In this document: in pieces, positions 9,215 to 18,320 of the stretch
Layout of the letters: each line of letters opens with the position of its first letter
Numbering within the stretch: the stretch's first letter is position 1
DNA from: Pseudomonadota bacterium
Lineage (GTDB): Bacteria > Desulfobacterota > Syntrophobacteria > Syntrophobacterales > Syntrophobacteraceae
NCBI GenBank assembly: GCA_023442755.1
Contig: JAEZXS010000145.1
Span: forward strand, 1-52,006
DNA: 52,006 bases
Reading direction: 5' to 3'
Made by a program: the position numbers and the translations under genes
Notes under the pieces: generated by a model
Told to the model about the DNA's origin: nothing
The model's input: the letters and a program-made list of their open reading frames with translations, nothing else
Databases searched by the model: none

Positions 9215-10348
9215 CTAGATTCTTGTGCTGTAAGAGCTGACTCGCCTGTTCGTGATTGCGTGAAAAACACCGACCCCTCGTGCCAGGTTTAACACAAAGA
9301 AGGACATGGCAATCGATCCAGGGCGAAAGCGCTTTTCCTTTTTATTCTCCAGGTACCCTACCAAAATACACGTCAGAAAGAGAAATTCGAGCAGGCACAA
9401 GAATATTGCAAGTGGGTGGGGCAGAGCCGCAAGCGAAGAGAAAAACAACATGAGGAGGAAAAAGGGGCTCAGATGCCTCCCGGTTTTGTGCGATAAGGAA
9501 GCCACACCAATCCAAAAGGTATTGTTCCTGAAAGCGGGCAGCGTCCGCCGAATTATGCTCATGAAGCTGCGGGAGGTTTGCCGCACCCTCGTTTGAAAGG
9601 CAGCCGACGCAAGTTCGGAAATAAAATCCGTTGCGACGGCTTCCGGCACGTAAACGATTCGGGCGCCACCGATGGCCAGCATGAGAGTGGCAGCGTAATC
9701 CAGATCTTCCCAGGAAACCATCTTTCTGAACAGGGTTTTCCGCATTGCCGTGCATGCGCCGGTCCCAAAGCCGAGGATTCCAAGGCGACTCTCTGCAACC
9801 CTGATGGCTTCTTCCATCCTCCAATAGAGTCCGGCGGATTCGCTGACCCCTGAATTACCCGCGTTCACATAACGGATCAATCCGACGGAGCATCCGACCT
9901 CGGGGTCGCTGAAAGGTTTGACGAGATTGCCAAGGCAGTCGGGCTCAAAGCGAGTTTCAGCATCCGTGAAAACCACTATGTCATGGGCGCATAACGGAAC
10001 GATGTCGTTGTGCACCATCGCGCGGCCACGATTCACGTCAAATACGACAGCCTTAACATTTGCCTTTCCTAGGCCACTCACTATCGCGGCGGTGTTGTCG
10101 GTGCACCCATCGCAACCCACCAGCACTTCGATAGGGCCGGCATATTCGGATGAGAGCAAATTCTCGATACGACCTGCAATTTTGGCTTCCTCGTTACGAG
10201 CAGCGATGATCACCGATACGCCGGGCCATTCAGCCGGCGGCCGAATCTCCCGCCTGAGAACGGTGCTGGACAGCACGATGACAGCGCAGGGATAAAGCAC
10301 CCAAACATAGGCAACCAGAAATAGACAAACCGCCATTATCATCAACAT
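9215..10348 (-). CDS. Family 2 glycosyltransferase, membrane-anchored
   Basis: This 377-residue GT-A-fold transferase probably adds a sugar to the lipid-linked intermediate on the cytoplasmic face. An N-terminal helix (1-30) precedes the catalytic domain with VSVIIAARNEE, CDGCTDNT and FTDAET (a DxD-type metal motif written DAE). The acceptor-base region reads WEDLDYA and the QxxRW-like position RQTSRSF. Three or four hydrophobic segments follow at 290-370. It is the only obvious glycosyltransferase in this locus besides the initiating enzyme, suggesting a short repeat unit or further transferases elsewhere. GGAG lies about 10 bases upstream of the ATG. Confidence 0.9.
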   Translation of the reverse strand: MLMIMAVCLFLVAYVWVLYPCAVIVLSSTVLRREIRPPAEWPGVSVIIAARNEEAKIAGRIENLLSSEYAGPIEVLVGCDGCTDNTAAIVSGLGKANVKAVVFDVNRGRAMVHNDIVPLCAHDIVVFTDAETRFEPDCLGNLVKPFSDPEVGCSVGLIRYVNAGNSGVSESAGLYWRMEEAIRVAESRLGILGFGTGACTAMRKTLFRKMVSWEDLDYAATLMLAIGGARIVYVPEAVATDFISELASAAFQTRVRQTSRSFMSIIRRTLPAFRNNTFWIGVASLSHKTGRHLSPFFLLMLFFSSLAALPHPLAIFLCLLEFLFLTCILVGYLENKKEKRFRPGSIAMSFFVLNLARGVGVFHAITNRRVSSYSTRI

Positions 10349-10372
10349 CGAAGGCGCACTCCGTGAATATTG

Positions 10373-11782
10373 TCATTTATAATAGAAATTGAACGATACA
10401 TTACCCAGGAACATATTCTTGAGTAAGCCCTTAAAGTAAAGCTCGTTCAGGATGTCCCCGTCAGTGGGCATGCTGTTCCCGATCCGGTGAAGCCATTCGT
10501 TTCTCTTTATTTCGTTCAAATTATCAATGTATTGTCCAAGGGCTGAGATCTTATTTCCCACCGATGGAGACTGGGCGGGCAATGGCGGGACTGAAACGCC
10601 AAAGAGCTTCAGATTGCCGGCAAGTTGATCGGCCCGCTCTTCCAGGATTTCTGAATATAGCTTCACCCCTGCGGGAGCCAGCCGGAACGAACCTGCATTC
10701 AAATCGGCTTTGGCCGCTATAAGCACCAGTGAATGATCCTGGCTCACGTTGATGGATTTAGAGGCAGGCTGGGTGCCTAGCGGTGAGTAAACCAGCACGG
10801 ACTTGTACTGCGCCGACTTGACTATCGCGCTCAGTTCCACATTCCTGGTCTGGGAACTGGGATGATACATCGTATGTTTGTCCGCACAGAAAACAAAGTA
10901 AAGATCGTAGGCGGCCCCGCTCAATTTGGTGCCGAATATGTCCGGCCCGGCTTCAAAAAACAGGGCGGACGAGGCATTGAATACGCTCTCTCTCAGCGGA
11001 GTTGTTTCAAGGATTGCCTGCGCTGCTCCCAGCAACCGCTCGCGAGACCATGGGCCGCTCAGTCCCTTGCGATTATATAAAAAAAATCCGTCAGCCCCGC
11101 TGGCAAGGGAATAGTAATCCAACATGCGGGTGACTTGCCCATCGGGATAGAGCAACGCCCTTGGGTTCATGTCCGAGAGTTCTACTGCCTTCTGGTACCA
11201 GAGTTGAGGATGCGTCTGGGTGGCGAGGTACATCTTCCTGTCGCTGGAATGAAGCTCGTTGGCGATGTGAACCTGTTCGTTCAGCATTTTCGCCAGTGAG
11301 AGCTGCCTGCGCATAAGTGGATAATGATATCTCAGAATATCGTAGTCCGTATAGCACTGAAGGCCTTTGAGCACTCCAACAATTCCTCTTTTTACTCCCA
11401 GGCGCTGCCTGATAGAGTTAATGAATGGGGCGCTCTTGCACTTGAGGTCGTCTCCGAGATAATAATCATAAACGTTGGCCGCACTTCTTAGCGAATTTTC
11501 CTGACGACTGAATGAAGCATCAGCTGTGCCCTGGTTTATGGTCCTCTGGGTTACGTCAGTGTAAGGGATTTTCTTTAACTTTAAGGCGTCTGCGCGTCCG
11601 ATGTCAGGCGAACTGATGATTGCGCTCGAAACACCGGCTTGCATAAGCAGGTCAATATTTCCCTCCGGAATGCCGAACATTCCCACCACATACTCACCAG
11701 TCTTCGGATGTGCGGGAATAGGAGCTATAAGCGAAGACGCGGCGCCGAGGGCAAGGATTAAAGCAAAAATTGAATTTTTCAT
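10373..11782 (-). CDS. Secreted protein with glycoside-hydrolase-like TIM-barrel features
   Basis: This 469-residue protein has a clear signal peptide (MKNSIFALILALGAASSL...PAHP). I do not recognise a named family. Several stretches look like strand/loop elements of (beta/alpha)8 glycosidases: VYDYYLGDD near 105, KMYLATQTHPQLWYQKAV near 205 and SGADGFFLYN near 253. The last is typical of the barrel strand where such enzymes end 'GADG..xY'. The region after 300 resembles a beta-sandwich accessory domain. Position between wzy and the glycosyltransferase suggests it trims or remodels the exported polymer in the periplasm, by analogy with hydrolases found in EPS operons; this is inference. AGGG lies 7 bases before the ATG. 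Confidence 0.55.
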   Translation of the reverse strand: MKNSIFALILALGAASSLIAPIPAHPKTGEYVVGMFGIPEGNIDLLMQAGVSSAIISSPDIGRADALKLKKIPYTDVTQRTINQGTADASFSRQENSLRSAANVYDYYLGDDLKCKSAPFINSIRQRLGVKRGIVGVLKGLQCYTDYDILRYHYPLMRRQLSLAKMLNEQVHIANELHSSDRKMYLATQTHPQLWYQKAVELSDMNPRALLYPDGQVTRMLDYYSLASGADGFFLYNRKGLSGPWSRERLLGAAQAILETTPLRESVFNASSALFFEAGPDIFGTKLSGAAYDLYFVFCADKHTMYHPSSQTRNVELSAIVKSAQYKSVLVYSPLGTQPASKSINVSQDHSLVLIAAKADLNAGSFRLAPAGVKLYSEILEERADQLAGNLKLFGVSVPPLPAQSPSVGNKISALGQYIDNLNEIKRNEWLHRIGNSMPTDGDILNELYFKGLLKNMFLGNVSFNFYYK

Positions 11783-11867
11783 ATGACAGCCCTATGCGTA
11801 AAGTGAGTAAAAAAGCGGATTGGACATGCCGGCAGCTCACCCGTACCTCCGGCAGCCTGCGCGAATT

Positions 11868-13274
11868 TCAACCGACATGGGGCCGGAAGTGGACGGGCGC
11901 TAACGCATTAACGGGAACAGAGACTCCGGAAACTAGCGGTGGATTACCCCTGACGTTGCTGGCTGCAAAGACGATTCCATAATAAATCCAGCAGTAATAA
12001 TTATAGAATCCCAAGTCGCCGAGATTGTGCATGAAAGAGGCAATAACGTATATCTGCAGACCGATCAGCGTCTGCTGGAGCTTTCCGGTTGATTGCTTCA
12101 CCGCCGTTTTGATTCTCATATAAAGTTTATAAAAAAAGACGAAATAAAGTATGAACCCGATCACTCCAACTTCAGCCCCCCACTTCATCGGCGAACAGAC
12201 CGTCTCATAGATGTGGGTTCTTCCCCAGTATTCCCGTACTGCAGGGGGTACCGGAACCGACTGCAAAGCGATTTCAGAATATGCGGAAAGATTTCCCATC
12301 CCGACACCATTCACCGGATGGCTGACCAGGAGTTCCGCTGCGATCATGGCAGTGTAGAATCTGCTGAATCTCTCCGCATTCTCTCTGGTCTCACCGGAGG
12401 TCCCGATAAGCTTTTCGATCCTCTCGGAGGTGTAAGGAGATATTGCAAGCCCAAAACTCAGGAGCACAAGGGCTATGAAGGTGACCGTTGTGGACCTGCC
12501 CGGACGGCGGCTCTTCAAAAAGCACAGTCCGATGATGCCGATGACAATAAGCAGGCTTCCGCGGCTTCCGGATAGAACGACGGAGAGCAGACCCATAAAG
12601 AACATGGTCTTTACTAGGGTACTTGACTTGGAACCTGATAAAAGGCGGTAAACAGCAACACAAAAGGGCAGCTCGAAGTATGTGAGAATCTTATTGACCG
12701 CAATATTTGTATTATTTAGTAAGAAGTCATTTAAGCCGGATCTATCCCTGTAAAAAATAAAGGCAAACAGTACTATAGCCGAGAACAGGATCGAGACAAG
12801 CATGACCCTGTCTAAAACATGATCCAAAACGACCTCGGTTCGAATCAATGTAATGCCAACAATGAAGACAAAATAATATGGAACAAGCTGGCCCAGAAAC
12901 AGAACCGCTCTAAGCCTGCTGGGAGTATCGATTATCGATAAAGCACCGCAAAGGAAAAATAATGCCAGAATGCAGTATGCCGGGTCATATTTTGCCGGGA
13001 AAACTCCCATAAAAAAGGCAATTAATGCTGCAAAAATGTAAAAGAAAGCAAAAAAGAAGAAACTCCACTCAACCGAATAGAATCCATATGTTCCCTTGCC
13101 GGGAAAAAAGGGAGCGGTGAGCAGCACAATCAACATGAATAACCACGTAGATCTCACCAGGACGGTAATATGTGAATTATTGGCAAAATTATCTAATGGG
13201 GACATTCCGGGGGCACTCAGAAGCGGAGTACAGGGGAATTTACCGCCGGCATACTGTGGTCGGTTGTGAGGCAT
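11868..13274 (-). CDS. Wzy/WaaL-type O-antigen polymerase or ligase
   Basis: This 468-residue polytopic protein has about eleven hydrophobic segments and a large periplasmic loop around 290-370. Visible family features are SGSRGSLL near 235 and HPVNGVGMGN in the big loop, which is the (H..G.G.G.) signature of the O-antigen ligase/polymerase family PF04932. In this operon it is the expected polymerase joining flipped repeat units. ATG at 13274 gives a 23-residue hydrophilic extension; ATG at 13205 (MSPLDNF) is an alternative. Neither has a strong ribosome site. A ligase role cannot be excluded by sequence alone. Confidence 0.85.
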   Translation of the reverse strand: MPHNRPQYAGGKFPCTPLLSAPGMSPLDNFANNSHITVLVRSTWLFMLIVLLTAPFFPGKGTYGFYSVEWSFFFFAFFYIFAALIAFFMGVFPAKYDPAYCILALFFLCGALSIIDTPSRLRAVLFLGQLVPYYFVFIVGITLIRTEVVLDHVLDRVMLVSILFSAIVLFAFIFYRDRSGLNDFLLNNTNIAVNKILTYFELPFCVAVYRLLSGSKSSTLVKTMFFMGLLSVVLSGSRGSLLIVIGIIGLCFLKSRRPGRSTTVTFIALVLLSFGLAISPYTSERIEKLIGTSGETRENAERFSRFYTAMIAAELLVSHPVNGVGMGNLSAYSEIALQSVPVPPAVREYWGRTHIYETVCSPMKWGAEVGVIGFILYFVFFYKLYMRIKTAVKQSTGKLQQTLIGLQIYVIASFMHNLGDLGFYNYYCWIYYGIVFAASNVRGNPPLVSGVSVPVNALAPVHFRPHVG

Positions 13275-13350
13275 AACAGTTCAGCTACAATCCATTGGGT
13301 ACAAAGCTATATCGTGAAGTTTGGTTATATATATATAAATGCAGTGAAAC

Positions 13351-14652
13351 TTAACGACTGATTGCGTCTGCCAATTTCTTTTGGAGTCCAACAAGATCTC
13401 TATGCTTAATAATCACAAAATCCCTCCATGCCCATTTATTCATCCTTCTCAAAGGTATGAATACGAGCAGAAGCAATATGAAAGCATTGAGGCTCCTTGC
13501 AATGGCTGCCCCATTGATGCCAAATTCAGGGACTAAAAAGTAGTTGAAAAGTGCGAGAGAAATCAGGCCATAAACATTAGATCGTATCATGAGATCCATG
13601 TTTTTAACTGCCGACATGTAACTAGTTAATACTAAATAAATCGATATGAATGTAATAAAAGGATATTGAAGGAGCATAGTCCGGTAGGCGCCGACGAATT
13701 CATTGCCTCCAACGATTCGTATGACAGTGTCCCCGAAAAAGCACAGAAAAACAAAAGAGCACAACATCAGAAATATTATAGCGCGCGACAAGGACGATAT
13801 TAGTTCGGTAGCTTTTTCTTCCGAGTGCGCCACCCTTGGGTAAACTATATTGTATAAGGCTTTTGGAAACTGCAGAATGATTTCGTTAATATTGGTGACC
13901 AAGGCGTAAATGCCGACTTGGTCGGGGCTGCTGTATGCTTTGGTGAAATAATAATCCATCCGAAGCCACAAAAGGAAAGCCAGATCTGAGAAATAAAGCT
14001 GAAAACTGTGCTTGAAGCACGTCTTGACGGATTCGAGATCCTTGAACATGCGTGGAGGGTGTTTATGCAGCAGGATCCGGAAAAAAAGGAGAACACCCAG
14101 GCAGTTGGTGAAGAGATTTATGGCTATTGCATACACCAGGTTGAGGGTATGGAAGTAGTATAGAATGGAGATGATAATCAGGTTCGCTGCCCATCGCGCG
14201 CTGTTTCGGCTCGTGAGCATCAGGAATTCCTGTTCGCCGGCAAGCATTCCATCAAAAATGTTGCCCAGAATGAAAAAAGGAATGTTACAGACTGCCAGCA
14301 GGCAGACCAGCGCGGAGATGTCCCCGAATACGGAAGGCCAATATCCTTGAACCAGGAAGGTTGCCGCTGCGAGCAGGAATCCTCCGGCAAAGCCCTGAAG
14401 GATACTCAGCCCCATGAATTCGCGTGTCTGGCGATTCTTGCTGTAATAGTAAATGGCCGTTTGGTACATGCCGAATGTGCCAAAGGAGCTGACGATGGTC
14501 GTCGTGAAGACCAAAAGCGTATAGACACCGAATTCGCTGGGCCCCAGGGCCCTTGCAAGCAGCATCACGGCGAGAGATTTGCTCAGGATGAAAAAACCTC
14601 GCCCTGATGTGTAAACCAGGAACTGACGAAGAAAAGAATCCCCCTTACTCAC
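13351..14652 (-). CDS. Wzx-type polysaccharide flippase (MOP superfamily)
   Basis: This protein of about 433 residues has around twelve to fourteen transmembrane segments, beginning FLRQFLVYTSGRGFFILSK and LARALGPSEFGVY, the typical N-terminal block of RfbX/Wzx transporters. It would move lipid-linked repeat units to the periplasmic side. The start is uncertain: GTG at 14652 (VSKGDSF) begins just before the first helix and is preferred over GTG at 14697, which adds 15 hydrophilic residues with no ribosome site. It lies between the CapD-like gene and wzy, as expected for a Wzy-dependent locus. Confidence 0.88.
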   Translation of the reverse strand: MSKGDSFLRQFLVYTSGRGFFILSKSLAVMLLARALGPSEFGVYTLLVFTTTIVSSFGTFGMYQTAIYYYSKNRQTREFMGLSILQGFAGGFLLAAATFLVQGYWPSVFGDISALVCLLAVCNIPFFILGNIFDGMLAGEQEFLMLTSRNSARWAANLIIISILYYFHTLNLVYAIAINLFTNCLGVLLFFRILLHKHPPRMFKDLESVKTCFKHSFQLYFSDLAFLLWLRMDYYFTKAYSSPDQVGIYALVTNINEIILQFPKALYNIVYPRVAHSEEKATELISSLSRAIIFLMLCSFVFLCFFGDTVIRIVGGNEFVGAYRTMLLQYPFITFISIYLVLTSYMSAVKNMDLMIRSNVYGLISLALFNYFLVPEFGINGAAIARSLNAFILLLLVFIPLRRMNKWAWRDFVIIKHRDLVGLQKKLADAISR

Positions 14653-14759
14653 TGAGCAAAATCCACATCGAGAATATCTGACTCGCGTGCTTTCCACCGG
14701 GAAAGGCGATAATCAACGAATTCACGACCATACGCGTCCTAAAACGAATCGATTCTTCC

Positions 14760-15875
14760 TCAGGCAGCCTTATGCTCCAGGGATTTGGGAAGTTTCGGGC
14801 CGGAAGCTTCGCTCGGAGAATGTCTTCGTGTGAAATATTCATCGAGGATATGGTTTGCCTGGAGATATTCTTTTATTTCGGTAACAGTCAGGGCCGTCTC
14901 GGAAGCGGAGACGTACGGACTTCGACCTTCCTGATATGGAAGCATCTCAGGATAGCGATAATCGATCTTATGATAGAACCCCCTCAAAGCGGGCAAGATT
15001 GCGAACATTGTGGGCAGTTCCTGGATGCGGCCTACCTCTTCCTGGCTCATCAGTTCTTCATAGAGTTTTTCGCCGGGTTTTGCCCCGATCATTTTCATGG
15101 GGATAGCACCTGGGTCACGGCCGACCAGGGGAGCAAGAATATCGATAATGGCACGCGCCAGATCAACGATGTGCATCACCGGCATCTTTGTGACGAACAC
15201 CTCACCACCGCATGCAAGCACAGCCCCTTCAAGGACCAATTTGGCAGCTTGCTCTATTGTCATTATGAAGCGGGTCATATCTTTGTGGGTGATGGTGACC
15301 GGTTCACCGCGAAGGATCTGACCGGCAAAAATCGGGACAACCGACCCTCTGGAACCCAGTACATTGCCGAATCGCACGCTTGAAAAGACCTGCGGCCCGT
15401 TGTTGTTGACTATGTTCGCCGCGGTCATGATACGCTCGCCCATGAGTTTGGACGTGCCCATGACGTTGGTCGGATTGACCGCTTTATCGGAACTGGTAAA
15501 AATTACCCGGGGGACATGATTGGCAAGAGCTGCCTGGACGAGGTTCTTGACTCCGATTATGTTTGTAAGGACCGCATCGAATGGGTTGTATTCGGAGAGA
15601 GTAACGTGTTTGAGGGCGGCAAGATGGAAAATGATGTCCAAACCATTGGTCAGGTTGATCAGCTTGCCCGCATCGCGAACATCACCGACGTAGCATCGTA
15701 CCTTTTTCTGGTTTGGGTAAGCATTGCTTAGAAAAAACAGTTCCGATTCGTTGTTGTCCAACAACCTGATTTCATTTGGACCATATGCCACAAGCTGGCG
15801 AACCAGCTCTTTCCCGACCGTGCCGGCAGCTCCCGTAACCAGAATTGTCTTGCCTCGGAAAAATGATTCCCCCAT
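14760..15875 (-). CDS. CapD/WbpM-like UDP-sugar 4,6-dehydratase, short soluble form
   Basis: This 371-residue extended SDR of the polysaccharide-biosynthesis family PF02719 probably makes a 4-keto-6-deoxy-HexNAc nucleotide sugar. Seen: TGAAGTVG (14-21), HLAALKHV (84-91), and SSDKAVNPTNVMGTSK (128-143). That last block holds the Asp-Lys pair, and the Met found where classical SDRs have Tyr, as in WbpM/PglF enzymes. RFGNVLGSRGSV and GAKPGEKLYEELM are also typical. Unlike the roughly 600-residue WbpM/CapD proteins it lacks the N-terminal membrane domain, so it is the soluble PseB-sized form. A strong GAGGAGG site precedes the ATG. Confidence 0.9.
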   Translation of the reverse strand: MGESFFRGKTILVTGAAGTVGKELVRQLVAYGPNEIRLLDNNESELFFLSNAYPNQKKVRCYVGDVRDAGKLINLTNGLDIIFHLAALKHVTLSEYNPFDAVLTNIIGVKNLVQAALANHVPRVIFTSSDKAVNPTNVMGTSKLMGERIMTAANIVNNNGPQVFSSVRFGNVLGSRGSVVPIFAGQILRGEPVTITHKDMTRFIMTIEQAAKLVLEGAVLACGGEVFVTKMPVMHIVDLARAIIDILAPLVGRDPGAIPMKMIGAKPGEKLYEELMSQEEVGRIQELPTMFAILPALRGFYHKIDYRYPEMLPYQEGRSPYVSASETALTVTEIKEYLQANHILDEYFTRRHSPSEASGPKLPKSLEHKAA

Positions 15876-15999
15876 GTGCCCATCCTCCTCTATATCGTAC
15901 CAATATCCGGCAACTGGTTGTATCAGCTCCAGGGCTCCGCCGTGTCAGGATATTGGGTTTGTCAATGTTTCGAACCAGATTCACCCGAATGAACAGGCA

Positions 16000-18237
16000 C
16001 TACTCCAGAAGCTTTCGTTTCTTCTTGAGCGTTTCTCCTCCTTCTGAACGGTAGTCCTTGTAGTACTTGTTGTAGTAATGATAGTAGCCGTAGTAGCCCC
16101 CGTATCCCATCCGGTCCTTTCTTGCCATGGTCAAAATGCCCCCGATTATGCGGGCGTTGTTTTGGGCCAGGAGTTGGACTGACAGCCTTGCGGCATCGCG
16201 GGTAGTGTTGTGATGCCTGAAAACGAGCACCGTCCCGTCTGCATTGACGGAAAGCGACCTGGCATCGGCAAAGCCGATAATCGGCGGAGAGTCGATGACT
16301 ATATGGTCATATTCATTCCGAAAGCTTTCGACCATGTTCCGGAAAGCGGCAGAGACAAACAGTCCGTTGGGGTTGGGTGGAGTCGGGCCCGCGGTGATGA
16401 TGCTCAAATTGGGTACTTCCGTATTAGAGACGATCTCTTCCAGCCGGGCGCCGCCGGTAAGATAATTGGTCAGGCCGCATTGGTTGGACAGTTTGAAGAC
16501 CTTGTGCAGCCTGGGCTTTCTCACGTCACAATCGATCAGGAGACATCTCTGGTCGCTGGCCGCGAAGCTTATGGCGATATTGGTCGTGGTTGTCGTTTTC
16601 CCTTCCGCCGGGTTTGCGCTGGTAACCACGATTACCCGTGGAGGCGATTCGGAAGCCGAGAGCATGAGTGCCGTACGGATGTGAAAAATGGATTCGCCTA
16701 TCATCGACATGGGGTCGTAGTGGGAAATGAGTTCGGGCGGTCCGTCCTGCTTGCCAAGTTCTTTGGCGTCCGCCATGGGAACCATGCCGAGCATCGGTAT
16801 GCGACAGACTTTCTCCATCTCCTCTACGTCTTTAATGGAATTATCCAAATACTCCACGAAAAAGGAAGTTAGGATTCCGGCCATGCAACCAATGACCGCC
16901 GCCAATGCGAGGAATAGCAGCGGGCGCGGCAACCATGGCTCGTATGGAGTTTCCGCCGCAGTGATTGTCGATACATTGCTTGCCACCATAGTGCTGGCGA
17001 TGCTTGCCTCTTTCATACGGGCAAGCAGGGCTTCATAGAGAGCCTGATTCGTCTGCAGATCACGTGTAAGGACATGGTGCTGCACCAAGTCGTTCTGCAT
17101 CTCGACCATCTTGGCCTTTTGCTGGTCGAATTCCTTCTTGAGCAGGCCTTCAGTGCGTGCGGAGGTCTCGTAATCCGCCCGGATACTGTTCTGGAGCCTC
17201 TTAACTTCATGGTCGAGGCGGTCGCGAAGGTCTTTGACCTTCGCGACTTCCGCCTGGCGCTCGGGGAACTTGGAACCAAATATGGTTCCACTCCCGGCCG
17301 CCTGGCTCTCGATCAGCGCCAACTGCTGGCGTAGCTGCTGAACCAGCGGATTGTTGATAATCAAGGGGGCGTCGGAGCCCTTCTCGGTAACCTGGCGGTA
17401 TTGGGATTCTTTGACAGTCTTATCGGCCTGCGCTGCTGTGAGAGCCTTGCTGAGTTCCACATACTTCTGGACGATGATATTGTATTGGTTGTCCTCCATT
17501 GAGAGATTATCTCTTTTCAGGCCGTCGGCATAGACCGTCTGTTCGGAGATCTCCAGCTTCTTGCCCAGGCGGCTCAGTTCCCCGTCAAGCCATTCCTTCA
17601 ACATCACGTAGGACTGCTGCCTGTTTGCCATCGAGAGTTTCAAGTATTCGCGCTGGATAGCCTGTGGAACTTTTTGTGCGAGGACTTTGTCCGTCGACCT
17701 GAAAGCGATATCTACCAGGAAAGAATTCTTGGTTGGATCGACTTTAAGGTTGAGCAACAAGTCTTGTGCGTACTTCTGCCGAATGACTTCAGGGGAATCC
17801 TTCGGGTTGTCGGCTTCCATTTTCTTGTATGATGGATGGTCCATCAGTTTGAGGGAATCAATCAGACTGTACGCGAGAGTCGGTGACTGAAGGATTTTGT
17901 ACTGGGTCTCGTAAAACCTGTCTATTTCGCTGGTTCCGGTCAGGGCGCCAAGCGGGTCGGCATTGGATCCGCCCAGGATCGCGGAAGGGTTGTCCTGTAT
18001 AATCTGCAGGGTCGTCTTTCCCATATATATGGGGGGCATGAGGAAAGTCACGGCAGCCGTAAGGGTCATTATAGTGAGGAACACGGAGACAAACCACCAC
18101 TTGCGCTTTATGAGGACGTGCCAGTAATCGCGCAGGTGGACTCCCTGTTCTTCCTGGGCGGAATAATACTGGAGATTGGCCGCCGGCACCTGCGCCGCAC
18201 TCTGGCCAACAAGATCTATCGGATGATCGTTTTGCAT
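16000..18237 (-). CDS. wzc: Wzc-like polysaccharide co-polymerase with BY-kinase domain
   Basis: This 745-residue inner-membrane tyrosine autokinase controls polymer length and export. An N-terminal Wzz domain has TM1 near 46-68, a long periplasmic coiled-coil region (about 70-430) and TM2 near 440-465. The kinase domain carries Walker A in ANPAEGKTTTT (541-551), Walker A' LLIDCDVRKP (566-575) and Walker B HIVIDSPP (645-652). The tail GYGGYYGYYHYYNKYYKDY (about 711-729) has ten tyrosines, the autophosphorylation cluster. It lies between wza and the dehydratase. AGGA precedes the ATG. The matching phosphatase is the gene at 1093-1884. Confidence 0.95.
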   Translation of the reverse strand: MQNDHPIDLVGQSAAQVPAANLQYYSAQEEQGVHLRDYWHVLIKRKWWFVSVFLTIMTLTAAVTFLMPPIYMGKTTLQIIQDNPSAILGGSNADPLGALTGTSEIDRFYETQYKILQSPTLAYSLIDSLKLMDHPSYKKMEADNPKDSPEVIRQKYAQDLLLNLKVDPTKNSFLVDIAFRSTDKVLAQKVPQAIQREYLKLSMANRQQSYVMLKEWLDGELSRLGKKLEISEQTVYADGLKRDNLSMEDNQYNIIVQKYVELSKALTAAQADKTVKESQYRQVTEKGSDAPLIINNPLVQQLRQQLALIESQAAGSGTIFGSKFPERQAEVAKVKDLRDRLDHEVKRLQNSIRADYETSARTEGLLKKEFDQQKAKMVEMQNDLVQHHVLTRDLQTNQALYEALLARMKEASIASTMVASNVSTITAAETPYEPWLPRPLLFLALAAVIGCMAGILTSFFVEYLDNSIKDVEEMEKVCRIPMLGMVPMADAKELGKQDGPPELISHYDPMSMIGESIFHIRTALMLSASESPPRVIVVTSANPAEGKTTTTTNIAISFAASDQRCLLIDCDVRKPRLHKVFKLSNQCGLTNYLTGGARLEEIVSNTEVPNLSIITAGPTPPNPNGLFVSAAFRNMVESFRNEYDHIVIDSPPIIGFADARSLSVNADGTVLVFRHHNTTRDAARLSVQLLAQNNARIIGGILTMARKDRMGYGGYYGYYHYYNKYYKDYRSEGGETLKKKRKLLE

Positions 18238-18320
18238 GATAGTGGTCCTGTAGCTGTTTGAAGGAAAGTCCTTCCGGGAGGGAAAATCAGCCGATATGCA
18301 TAGAGGCTCCCCGTTCGGGA

